Below, one piece after another: positions 1 to 6,039 of a DNA stretch of 14,035 bases (position 1 is its first letter; each line of letters begins with the position of its first letter). Source of the DNA: B73-G16 sp964448445 (GTDB lineage: Bacteria > Desulfobacterota > B13-G15); the NCBI GenBank assembly GCA_964448445.1, contig CAYVAU010000038.1, forward strand, positions 1-14,035. Direction: 5' to 3'. Both the position numbers and the translations under genes were made by a program. The notes below the pieces were generated by a model. It was not told where the DNA came from and made no database searches. It saw only the letters and a list, made by a program, of their open reading frames with translations.

Positions 1-54
1 TATTTGGGCTCGGACCTCTGCCTCCTGCAGGAGGCAGAGGTCCGAGCCCAAATA
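1..54. repeat. Perfect 54-bp palindrome at window edge, probable fold-back artefact
   Basis: Bases 1-27 are the exact reverse complement of bases 28-54, with no loop and a CTGCAG at the centre (25-30). The right arm reads in frame into recognisable NuoF sequence (…SEPKYLICNADEGDPGAF…). The left arm translated in the same frame (IWARTSASC) does not look like NuoF. Homology therefore breaks at the palindrome centre, as expected when an assembly or library artefact copies the end of a contig back on itself. A natural palindrome is possible but unlikely inside a conserved coding region. Confidence 0.9.
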
Positions 55-1333
55 CCTCATCTGCAATGCCGATGAGGGCGATCCCGGAGCCTTCATGGAT
101 AGGGTGGTCCTTGAGAGCGATCCCCATTCCGTCATCGAGGGGATGATAATAGCGGCTTATGCCATCGGAGCGGCTAAGGGCTTCATTTACACGAGGATGG
201 AGTACCCCCTGGTCATCGAGAGGCTGCAGAAGGCCTTGGAGCAGGCGCGGGCTTATGGTCTTCTGGGGGAGGACATCTTCGGTTCGGGCTTCTCCTTCGA
301 TATAGAAGTGATCCGGGGGGCCGGGGCCTTCATCTGCGGGGAAGAGACCGCCATGATCGCCTCCATAGAGGGCAGAAGGGGCATGCCCAGGCACAGGCCC
401 CCGTATCCCGTGAAGTACGGACTTTGGGGAAAGCCCACCGTGGTCAACAACGTGAAGACCCTGGCGCTGGTTACCAGGATCATGGAGATGGGACCCGAGA
501 AATTCAGGGAGATCGGTACACAATCCAGTCCGGGGACGGCGGTCTTCGCCCTTGCAGGCAAGGTCAAACAAATAGGCCTCTGCGAGGTCCCCATGGGGAC
601 GACCTTGAGGCAGGTGATCTTTGAAGTGGGAGGGGGAGTCCCCGAGGGTAAGGAGTTCAAGGCGGTACAGATAGGGGGACCTGCTGGAGGATGCGTGGGA
701 AAGGAGGCCCTCGATCTGCCGGTGGATTTCGACAGCTTTCGGGCCGCCGGGGCCATCATGGGCTCAGGAGGGATGATAGTCCTTGACAATTCCAACTGCA
801 TGGTGGAGACGGCCAGGTTTTTCCTGGATTTCCTCTCCAAGGAGGATTGTGGTAAATGCAGCTTCGGCCGCCTGGGGATAAAGCAGCTGCTGATGATCCT
901 GGAAGACATCACCGCGGGGAGGGGAAAGGAGGGGGACATTGAGCTGCTGGAAGGTCTCTGTGAGGATCTCCTTCAGGGATGCCTCTGCAACCTCGGCCGA
1001 ACTGCCCCCAATCCCGTCCTCACCACCCTGAGGTACTTCCGTTCCGAATACGAAGCCCATATAAAGGAAAGGCGTTGTCCTGCATTGGTCTGCAGGGACC
1101 TGATCGCCTACTTCATCGTCCCCGAGAGGTGTGAGAGGGGGTGCGATCATTGTGTGCTGACATGTCCCACTGAGGCCATCGTAACGGACGAAAGGACCAG
1201 GAAGAAAAGGATCCTCCAGGATAAATGCGTAAAGTGCGGGACCTGTCTCGAGGTATGTCCCCCCGAGTACAGTGCTGTGATAAAGGTCTCGCCTCCGGAG
1301 AAGGTGAAGGAGCTCGAAGGTCGTGAAGCGTGA
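29..1333 (+). CDS. nuoF: NADH dehydrogenase subunit F (NuoF/HndC-like), 5'-truncated, with C-terminal ferredoxin domain
   Basis: This is the FMN- and NAD(P)H-binding flavoprotein of complex I or related soluble dehydrogenases. It oxidises NAD(P)H and feeds electrons to the iron-sulfur chain. The 5' part, including the glycine-rich FMN loop, is missing. The frame stays open to base 2, but NuoF-like sequence begins only at about base 29, the centre of the edge palindrome. Visible motifs are CNADEGDPGAFMDR, GAGAFICGEETA, GLWGKPTVVNN and the N3 cluster region. N3 normally reads CGKCxxC, but here it is CGKCSFG: the third cysteine is glycine (866-868). The fourth-ligand region reads GCLCNLG (980-991), with one extra cysteine. 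The C-terminus carries a two-[4Fe-4S] ferredoxin domain, as in HndC/HymB-type proteins. Its first motif is C-x3-C-x2-C-x3-CP (1130-1168) and the second is standard (starting near 1226). The gene overlaps the next by 11 bases. nuoE is probably upstream, outside the window. Confidence 0.93.
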   Translation, partial: RRQRSEPKYLICNADEGDPGAFMDRVVLESDPHSVIEGMIIAAYAIGAAKGFIYTRMEYPLVIERLQKALEQARAYGLLGEDIFGSGFSFDIEVIRGAGAFICGEETAMIASIEGRRGMPRHRPPYPVKYGLWGKPTVVNNVKTLALVTRIMEMGPEKFREIGTQSSPGTAVFALAGKVKQIGLCEVPMGTTLRQVIFEVGGGVPEGKEFKAVQIGGPAGGCVGKEALDLPVDFDSFRAAGAIMGSGGMIVLDNSNCMVETARFFLDFLSKEDCGKCSFGRLGIKQLLMILEDITAGRGKEGDIELLEGLCEDLLQGCLCNLGRTAPNPVLTTLRYFRSEYEAHIKERRCPALVCRDLIAYFIVPERCERGCDHCVLTCPTEAIVTDERTRKKRILQDKCVKCGTCLEVCPPEYSAVIKVSPPEKVKELEGREA

Positions 1334-1964
1334 ATACGTCGATATAACGATAGACGGCCGGGAGATCAGGGCCCCACGGGGGGAGAAGATCCTCTGGGTT
1401 GCCCTGGAAAACGGCATAGAGATCCCCCACCTTTGCGCCTTGAAGGGGCAAGACCCTCCTTGGGGGGGATGTAGACTCTGCTGGGTGGAGGTGGAGGGGA
1501 GGGGATTGGTCACAGCGTGCACGGAACCGGTCAGACAGGGAATGGTGGTCCACACGGACACGCCCTCGGTGAGGAGGCTACAGAGGAGGGCCCTCGAACT
1601 CCTTTTGGCGGATCATCCCATGGATTGCAAGAACTGCCCCAAACGGGACCGTTGTGAGCTCCTTAAGTGGATGCGCTTCCTCAAGGTAAAGGTGCCCAAG
1701 GACTTGAGGCCCTTCCCGGAAAAGCAATACCCTGTGGACAGGAGCCATCCCGTTTTGAACTTTGATCCCAACAAGTGTATTCTTTGTGGGCGCTGTGTGT
1801 GGATCGCCAAGGAGGTCATAGGGTGTGGGGTCTTTGACTTCGCTTGGAGGGGTTATGACATCAGGGTTTCGACCTTTATGGGGAAGCCTTTAAAGGATAC
1901 CAATTGTAATGGATGTCTCAAGTGTGCGGAGGTGTGTCCCGTTGGTGCCCTTTGGGGAGAATAA
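1323..1964 (+). CDS. nuoG: Short NuoG-like iron-sulfur subunit lacking the molybdopterin-type domain
   Basis: A 213-residue protein corresponding to the N-terminal iron-sulfur part of NuoG, similar in build to HoxU and to the N-terminus of HndD-like proteins. It should carry electrons from NuoF towards NuoI. A [2Fe-2S] ferredoxin domain has C38, C50, C53 and C66. The His-Cys [4Fe-4S] site has H98, C102, C105 and C111. A ferredoxin-like domain follows with C152, C155, C158 and then C195, C198, C201, C205-Pro. The fourth cysteine of the first ferredoxin motif is alanine (A162), as in the N4 site of canonical complex I. The second motif keeps all its cysteines, unlike canonical NuoG, and C168 lies nearby. 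Canonical NuoG continues for hundreds of residues; this one stops at TAA (1962-1964) straight after the last motif. The start is GTG at 1323, inside the end of nuoF. The natural short form seems more likely than a frameshift, because the downstream frames encode an unrelated protein. Confidence 0.9.
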   Translation: MKREYVDITIDGREIRAPRGEKILWVALENGIEIPHLCALKGQDPPWGGCRLCWVEVEGRGLVTACTEPVRQGMVVHTDTPSVRRLQRRALELLLADHPMDCKNCPKRDRCELLKWMRFLKVKVPKDLRPFPEKQYPVDRSHPVLNFDPNKCILCGRCVWIAKEVIGCGVFDFAWRGYDIRVSTFMGKPLKDTNCNGCLKCAEVCPVGALWGE

Positions 1965-2580
1965 AAGGAGCACTTGGGAAGAGGCCCTTGATCTGGCCTT
2001 CGATCTTGCCAAGGAGAAGCTTTCGGAGCTTGACCCGTTGGGGATCGCTCAAAGGGCAGGGGTTTTGTGGATCGAAGAGCAAAGGGCCTTCGAAGTCCCC
2101 TTCTTCGGCAGGGCCTTCAAGGTCTTCTATCCCCAGGGGGAGGTATACGATCAAGGGGGCCGCCGGACCCATAGGTTGAGGGAGGTCCTCATCCTCCATT
2201 ATCTGGTAAGGGCCAGGGGAACGGAACCCAAGGGCAGGTGGGTGGATTTCAGGAAGCTGCCGGGAGGGGCGGCTTATTATCCCGTATTCTGGGGAAGGAT
2301 AATCAGTCCCTTGCTCAGGCTTTTCGGCGACAGCCCCAAAACCCTGAAGGAAATCGTTCCCCTTTTGGAAGGGCGGTCCCTGGAAATGGGGGACGGTGCC
2401 CTTGCCCTTAGGGCCTTTCCGAAGGTGGAAATCGTTTTTGGAATTTGGGGCAAAAGGGACGATTTCCCTCCGGAAGGGTTTGTGCTTTTTGATCCCACCA
2501 TCGTGGATTACCTTTCGACTGAGGATACCATATGGGTTTGTCATGAGGCCTTATCGCTCCTTAGGGCCTTCTCCCTTTGA
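1945..2580 (+). CDS. DUF3786-family protein of unknown function
   Basis: About 211 residues. The sequence resembles the DUF3786 family: an N-terminal helix (WEEALDLAFDLAKEKLSELDP), then FGRAFKVFYPQGEV, then the typical LHYLVRARGTEPKGRWVDFR, LPGGAAYYPVFWGRI, an LRLFGDSP segment, and DFPPEGFVLFDPTIVDYLSTED near the end. The function is unknown. From memory, members occur in anaerobes, some attached to iron-sulfur or corrinoid-related domains, but this copy has no cysteine cluster. The start is uncertain. GTG 1945 is chosen because it removes most of the overlap with the NuoG gene; GGAGG at 1928-1932 lies upstream. TTG 1942, GTG 1924 and ATG 1909 are alternatives in the same frame. Its end overlaps the MetE-like gene by 38 bases, so the two are probably translated together. 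It is not a known complex I subunit. Confidence 0.8.
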   Translation: MPFGENKRSTWEEALDLAFDLAKEKLSELDPLGIAQRAGVLWIEEQRAFEVPFFGRAFKVFYPQGEVYDQGGRRTHRLREVLILHYLVRARGTEPKGRWVDFRKLPGGAAYYPVFWGRIISPLLRLFGDSPKTLKEIVPLLEGRSLEMGDGALALRAFPKVEIVFGIWGKRDDFPPEGFVLFDPTIVDYLSTEDTIWVCHEALSLLRAFSL

Positions 2581-3574
2581 GATAACCGCCATAGGAAGCC
2601 TCCCCCACGAGGATCCACGGGAAGCCTGTAGGTTCGTGCTCGATCACCTTAGGGTCCTCCCCCACTGGCCTCAACTTCCCCGGAGGGATCCCAACGAAGA
2701 CATGATTCGCCAATTCTCAGAGGGGATGCCCGGATTGAAAGAGGATGCAAAGGGCCTCTGGGTTGAGTTCGAGGGGGCAGAAGAGCAGTGGCAGCACTTC
2801 TTCGAAGCAGTTGAGAGGGAAGAAATTGAGGCCTTCGGGATAAGTCCCGAGAGGGCAGGGGGTTTTTACGCCTTTCTGGAGATGATCGCTGACTTCAGGC
2901 CGCCCTTCCTCAAGGGACAAGTTACCGGTCCTGTGACCATGGGTTTTTGCCTGAAGGATCGCGAGGGGCGCTTTGCCTTCTACAACGATGAGTTGAGGGA
3001 AATGATAATAAGGGTGCTGAACCTTAAGGCCAAGTGGCAGGTAAAGAGGTTCAAGGAAAGGCTCCCCGAGGCGCAGGTGGTGATCTTCTTCGACGAACCC
3101 GCCCTTGCCGGTTACGGAACGCCCCAGATGTCCGTTGGGAGGGGGGTGATCCTGGAGACCATGAGGCGGTGCCTCGAAGGGATCGAGGCATTGTGTGGAA
3201 TCCACGTCTGTGCCAACACCGACTGGCCCTTGGTCTTGGAGGCGGGCTTTGACATCGTGAGCTTTGACGCCTACAGCTATTCGGAATCCTTCCTGCTGTG
3301 GCAAGACCAAATCGGGGAATTCCTCCATTCTGGAGGTATTATCGCCTGGGGAGTGGTGCCAACCCAAAGGGAGGCCCTCCTTGAGGAGTCCGTTTCCGGG
3401 CTCATCAGACGCCTTGAGGGGTACTTCAACATCCTCATCAAAGGAGGGGTGAAGGAGGACCTCCTTAGGCAGGCCCTCATAACCCCCAGTTGTGGGATAG
3501 GGACCCTTGGGATAAAAGAAGCCGAGAAGGTTTATAAGCTCCTCAAGGGAATGGAGAGGGCCTGGCCGTTTTAA
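2543..3574 (+). CDS. Core MetE-like protein (cobalamin-independent methionine synthase C-domain / UROD-like superfamily)
   Basis: 343 residues with the TIM-barrel hallmarks of the MetE C-terminal domain. It starts ITAIGSLPHEDPREACRFVL…PHWPQLPRRDP, followed by KGQVTGPVTMGF, VVIFFDEPAL, GIHVCANTDWPL, FDIVSFDAY, GGIIAWGVVPT and ITPSCGIGTLGIKEAEKV. Zinc-ligand candidates are H221, C223, an acidic residue (D242 or E249) and C317, matching the His-x-Cys…Glu…Cys pattern of MetE. Full MetE is about 750 residues with two domains. This size matches the single-domain core-MetE type, some of which are thought to use methyl-corrinoid proteins instead of methyl-tetrahydrofolate polyglutamate. The substrate cannot be told from sequence. 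ATG 2543 is chosen because conserved sequence starts 13 residues later; the frame is open further upstream but reads as a shadow of the DUF3786 gene. It sits between nuoG and nuoA, and its role with complex I is unknown. Confidence 0.82.
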   Translation: MRPYRSLGPSPFEITAIGSLPHEDPREACRFVLDHLRVLPHWPQLPRRDPNEDMIRQFSEGMPGLKEDAKGLWVEFEGAEEQWQHFFEAVEREEIEAFGISPERAGGFYAFLEMIADFRPPFLKGQVTGPVTMGFCLKDREGRFAFYNDELREMIIRVLNLKAKWQVKRFKERLPEAQVVIFFDEPALAGYGTPQMSVGRGVILETMRRCLEGIEALCGIHVCANTDWPLVLEAGFDIVSFDAYSYSESFLLWQDQIGEFLHSGGIIAWGVVPTQREALLEESVSGLIRRLEGYFNILIKGGVKEDLLRQALITPSCGIGTLGIKEAEKVYKLLKGMERAWPF

Positions 3575-3578
3575 AAGC

Positions 3579-3608
3579 TTGACGCCGACCGAGAAAGCGA
3601 AGTAGGAT
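3579..3608 (+). promoter_or_regulatory. Possible sigma-70-type promoter upstream of nuoA
   Basis: TTGACG (3579-3584) and TAGGAT (3603-3608) are separated by 18 bases, matching the -35 consensus at 5 of 6 and the -10 at 4 of 6 positions. They lie in the 55-base spacer 3575-3629, the only real gap between genes in the window. If real, it would let nuoA-N be transcribed apart from the nuoF-nuoG-DUF3786-metE block. Such matches occur by chance, so this is a weak call. Confidence 0.33.
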
Positions 3609-3618
3609 TTTCAAAACA

Positions 3619-3629
3619 AGGGGGAGGGG
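3619..3629 (+). promoter_or_regulatory. Ribosome binding site for nuoA (supports a GTG start)
   Basis: The purine run AAGGGGGAGGG sits directly before GTG 3630. It supports that non-ATG start, from which the NuoA-like reading begins. Confidence 0.6.
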
Positions 3630-4010
3630 GTGGAAATCCTTCTGCGGGATTTTTCCTTCATCCTTGTCTTTTCTGTCCTCGCGATAATCTTGGCCATTAT
3701 CATATTCGTTATCCCTCTATTTCTGGCCCCCCGTAGCAAGGGGGAGAAGATCGAAAGCATTTACGAGTGCGGAGTAGATCCCTTGGGGAGTGCCTGGATA
3801 AGGTATTCTGTGCCTTTTTATCTCTATGCCCTCATGTTTGTGGCCTTTGACGTGGATGTCCTTTACCTTTTTCCCATCGCAGTGGGATACCTGAAGGGAG
3901 AAGGGGGGAAGGAGTTCCTTTTGCTTTTGGTGTTCCTCGGCCTTTTGGTCCTGCCCTTGGCCTATGCCTGGAGGAAAGGGGTTTTTGAATGGAGGTACGG
4001 GGGCCATTAA
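3630..4010 (+). CDS. nuoA: Complex I membrane subunit NuoA
   Basis: 126 residues, the usual NuoA size, with three hydrophobic helices (about residues 8-32, 58-84 and 92-112). The signature is ESIYECGVDPLGSAWIRYSV followed by FYLYALMFVAFDVDVLYLFP; the YECG-DP loop and the acidic FDVD stretch are diagnostic. NuoA sits beside NuoH at the junction of the peripheral and membrane arms, and its loop lines the quinone-site region. The start is GTG. The end overlaps nuoB by 22 bases. Confidence 0.96.
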   Translation: MEILLRDFSFILVFSVLAIILAIIIFVIPLFLAPRSKGEKIESIYECGVDPLGSAWIRYSVPFYLYALMFVAFDVDVLYLFPIAVGYLKGEGGKEFLLLLVFLGLLVLPLAYAWRKGVFEWRYGGH

Positions 4011-4480
4011 TAAGGTTCGGGCTGCTTGAGGAGTTGCTGAACCTCGCCAGGGCCAATTCCCTTTGGCCCATGACCTTCGGACTGGCATGCTGTGCCATAG
4101 AGATGATGGCCACAACGGCCTCTAGGTTCGACCTCGCCCGTTTTGGGGCCGAGGTCTTTAGACCCTCCCCCAGGCAGTGCGACTTCATGATCGTCTCGGG
4201 GACTATCACCAGGAAGATAGCCCCGGTGGTGAGGACCCTTTATGAGCAGATGGCATCTCCCAAATGGGTTGTGGCCTTTGGAAACTGTGCCATCTCCGGG
4301 GGGCCTTTCGTCTTCGAGAACCAGTACAACATCATCGAGGGGGTGGACAAGATCATTCCGGTCGATGTCTATGTGCCGGGGTGCCCACCAAGGCCCGAGG
4401 CCTTAATCGAGGCCCTGCTCAAGCTCCAGGAAAAACTCACGGGTGTCAGGCGTTTCCCAGTCCCGGAGCGAAGATGGTAG
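3989..4480 (+). CDS. nuoB: Complex I subunit NuoB (carries cluster N2)
   Basis: 163 residues, typical length. It holds the terminal [4Fe-4S] cluster N2 that reduces quinone. The ligand pattern is complete: tandem C34-C35 (GLACCAIEMMA), C100 (FGNCAISGG) and C132 (PGCPPRPEA). A further cysteine, C64, lies in SPRQCDFMIVSGT, where alanine is common in other NuoB proteins; it is not a cluster ligand. The family signature VDKIIPVDVYVPGCPPRPEA is clear. The gene starts inside nuoA, and its stop lies inside the first codons of nuoCD. Confidence 0.97.
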   Translation: MEVRGPLIRFGLLEELLNLARANSLWPMTFGLACCAIEMMATTASRFDLARFGAEVFRPSPRQCDFMIVSGTITRKIAPVVRTLYEQMASPKWVVAFGNCAISGGPFVFENQYNIIEGVDKIIPVDVYVPGCPPRPEALIEALLKLQEKLTGVRRFPVPERRW

Positions 4481-6039
4481 CCGAAAGGGTAGTGAAAGAC
4501 CTGCAAGCCCTTGGGGTGGATCTGGAGGAGGCTCCCTATGAGCGCAGGGGCTACTGTTTTGACGGGAGGGTGCAGAGGGAAAGGATCCTCGAGGTAGCGG
4601 AGGCCTTTGACCAGCACGGTTACTTCATCGAGGATGTGCTCTGTGTCGATTTTGTGAACGAACTGGAGCTGGTTTATCACTTCAATCACTGGGAGGACCC
4701 TAGGAGATTTTCCATAAGGGTGAGGGTGAAACCCTCCGATCCCGAGGTTCCCTCCATTTCCTCGGTTTACCCCGGGGCAGGCTGGCACGAAAGGGAGATC
4801 CACGAATTTTTCGGCGTAAGGTTCAAGGGGCATCCCAACCTCGCTTTCCTCTTCCTGCACCCCGAGATCGAGGCCTACCCCCTTAGGAAGGGGCATGTGC
4901 CTATCCCCGAAGAGGACCGGAAGGTCCTTGAGGGAAGGCAGCCTGAAGGGGAGGAGGAATCCTTTTGGATCAACATGGGGCCTCAGCATCCATCCACCCA
5001 TGGGGTGCTCAGGCTCCTGCTGAAGATGCGAGGGGAGTTCATCGAGGAGATAGAGCCTATTCTGGGCTACATGCACCGGATGCAGGAGAAGATGGCGGAG
5101 GTCAGGACCTACATCCAGTACTATCCCAACACAGCGCGCCTGGATTACGTAGGTCCTTTGGCCTTCAGCATGTGCTTTGTCGGGGCCCTTGAGAGGTGTT
5201 GCGGGGTGGAGGTGCCGGAGCGCGCCCAAATGATAAGGCTCATAACCCTGGAGTTGAACCGAATAGCAAGCCACCTCCTCTGGCTCGGTACCTATCTGCT
5301 GGATCTGGGTGCTGTGACCCCCTATTTTTTCGCCTTCGACGATCGGGAGGCGATCTTGGACATCCTGGAGGGATTAACGGGTTCAAGGCTCACCTACTGT
5401 TACTACCGCATAGGTGGGGTTTACGAGGACTTAAACGATGGATTCCTCCAGAAGGTGGAGGAATTCATCGGAAGGATGAGAAAGAGGCTTAAGGACTACG
5501 ATGAGCTGGTCACCGGCAACGCCATCTTCATCGGCAGGACCCGGGGTGTAGGGGTCCTTCCCAAGGAGATGGCAAGGCGCTTCGGGGTCACCGGACCCAA
5601 CCTCAGGGCTTCCGGGGTGGGATACGATGTCAGGATTTCCGAGCCCTATGCAGCTTACGGGATCTTGATTCCCGAGATAGCCGTAAGGGGGGGATGCGAT
5701 TGTTACGATCGGTATCTGGTGAGGCTTGACGAAATAAGGAGGAGCCTGGACCTCTTGGAGAAGGCCATAAGGAGGGTTCCTGAGGGACCCTCCCGAGCGG
5801 GGAGGGTACCCAAGAAGCCCCCCGAAGGCGATGTCTATTTTGCGACCGAGAGCCCGAGGGGAGAGGTGGGGATCTACATCGTTTCGGATGGTTCCGATAG
5901 GCCCTACAGACTCAAGTGGAGGAGCCCTTCCTTTTCGAACTTCGTGAGCTTTACCGAGTTGGGTCGGGGGATGCTTATAGCAGATGCGGTGGCCACCCTC
6001 GGGAGCCTGGACCTGGTGGTTCCGGAAATGGACAGATGA
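4474..6039 (+). CDS. nuoCD: Fused complex I subunit NuoC-NuoD
   Basis: 521 residues joining the 30-kDa (NuoC) and 49-kDa (NuoD) subunits in one chain, as in several bacterial lineages. The NuoC part spans about residues 1-155, with GWHEREIHEFFGVRFKGHPNL and the PLRKG end. NuoD begins at about residue 164 (INMGPQHPSTHGVLR). The pair forms the quinone pocket with NuoH and NuoB. The quinone-site His and Tyr appear kept: H176 in HPSTHG and Y225 in RLDY, at the spacing of 49 seen in characterised enzymes. The nickel-binding CxxC motifs of [NiFe]-hydrogenase large subunits are absent, which argues for a quinone-linked NuoD rather than a hydrogenase. The C-terminus GRGMLIADAVATLGSLDLVVPEMDR is typical. 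Start ATG 4474 overlaps nuoB by 7 bases; the stop overlaps the nuoH start as ATGA. Confidence 0.96.
   Translation: MVAERVVKDLQALGVDLEEAPYERRGYCFDGRVQRERILEVAEAFDQHGYFIEDVLCVDFVNELELVYHFNHWEDPRRFSIRVRVKPSDPEVPSISSVYPGAGWHEREIHEFFGVRFKGHPNLAFLFLHPEIEAYPLRKGHVPIPEEDRKVLEGRQPEGEEESFWINMGPQHPSTHGVLRLLLKMRGEFIEEIEPILGYMHRMQEKMAEVRTYIQYYPNTARLDYVGPLAFSMCFVGALERCCGVEVPERAQMIRLITLELNRIASHLLWLGTYLLDLGAVTPYFFAFDDREAILDILEGLTGSRLTYCYYRIGGVYEDLNDGFLQKVEEFIGRMRKRLKDYDELVTGNAIFIGRTRGVGVLPKEMARRFGVTGPNLRASGVGYDVRISEPYAAYGILIPEIAVRGGCDCYDRYLVRLDEIRRSLDLLEKAIRRVPEGPSRAGRVPKKPPEGDVYFATESPRGEVGIYIVSDGSDRPYRLKWRSPSFSNFVSFTELGRGMLIADAVATLGSLDLVVPEMDR

Noticed and set aside
253..939. Long open frames on the minus strand across nuoF and other genes (also around 4369-5274, 5904-6848 and 11230-12171).
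   Set aside because: They lie opposite well-supported conserved genes, show no recognisable domain, and follow from the GC and codon bias of the plus-strand genes.
1909..1964. Possibility that NuoG is frameshifted and the DUF3786 frame is the rest of NuoG.
   Set aside because: The downstream protein shows DUF3786-like segments and nothing like the NuoG molybdopterin-type domain. The NuoG reading ends neatly after its last cluster motif.
2396..2542. An upstream extension of the MetE-like gene to ATG 2396.
   Set aside because: This stretch is the out-of-frame shadow of the DUF3786 gene, with no family resemblance; conserved MetE-like sequence begins just after ATG 2543.
5128..5150. NuoD segment reads YPNTARLDY where many homologues have PYTDRLDY, suggesting loss of the quinone-binding tyrosine.
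   Set aside because: Counting 49 residues from the second histidine of HPSTHG (H176), the spacing between the quinone-site His and Tyr in characterised enzymes, lands on Y225 in RLDY, which is kept. The position now asparagine is a different one, and the DR position also varies elsewhere.
4474..6039. NuoB-NuoCD-NuoH-NuoI as a membrane-bound [NiFe]-hydrogenase (Ech or Mbh type).
   Set aside because: The NuoD part lacks both CxxC nickel-ligand motifs. NuoA, NuoJ, NuoK, NuoM and NuoN are present, and the quinone-site His and Tyr appear kept.
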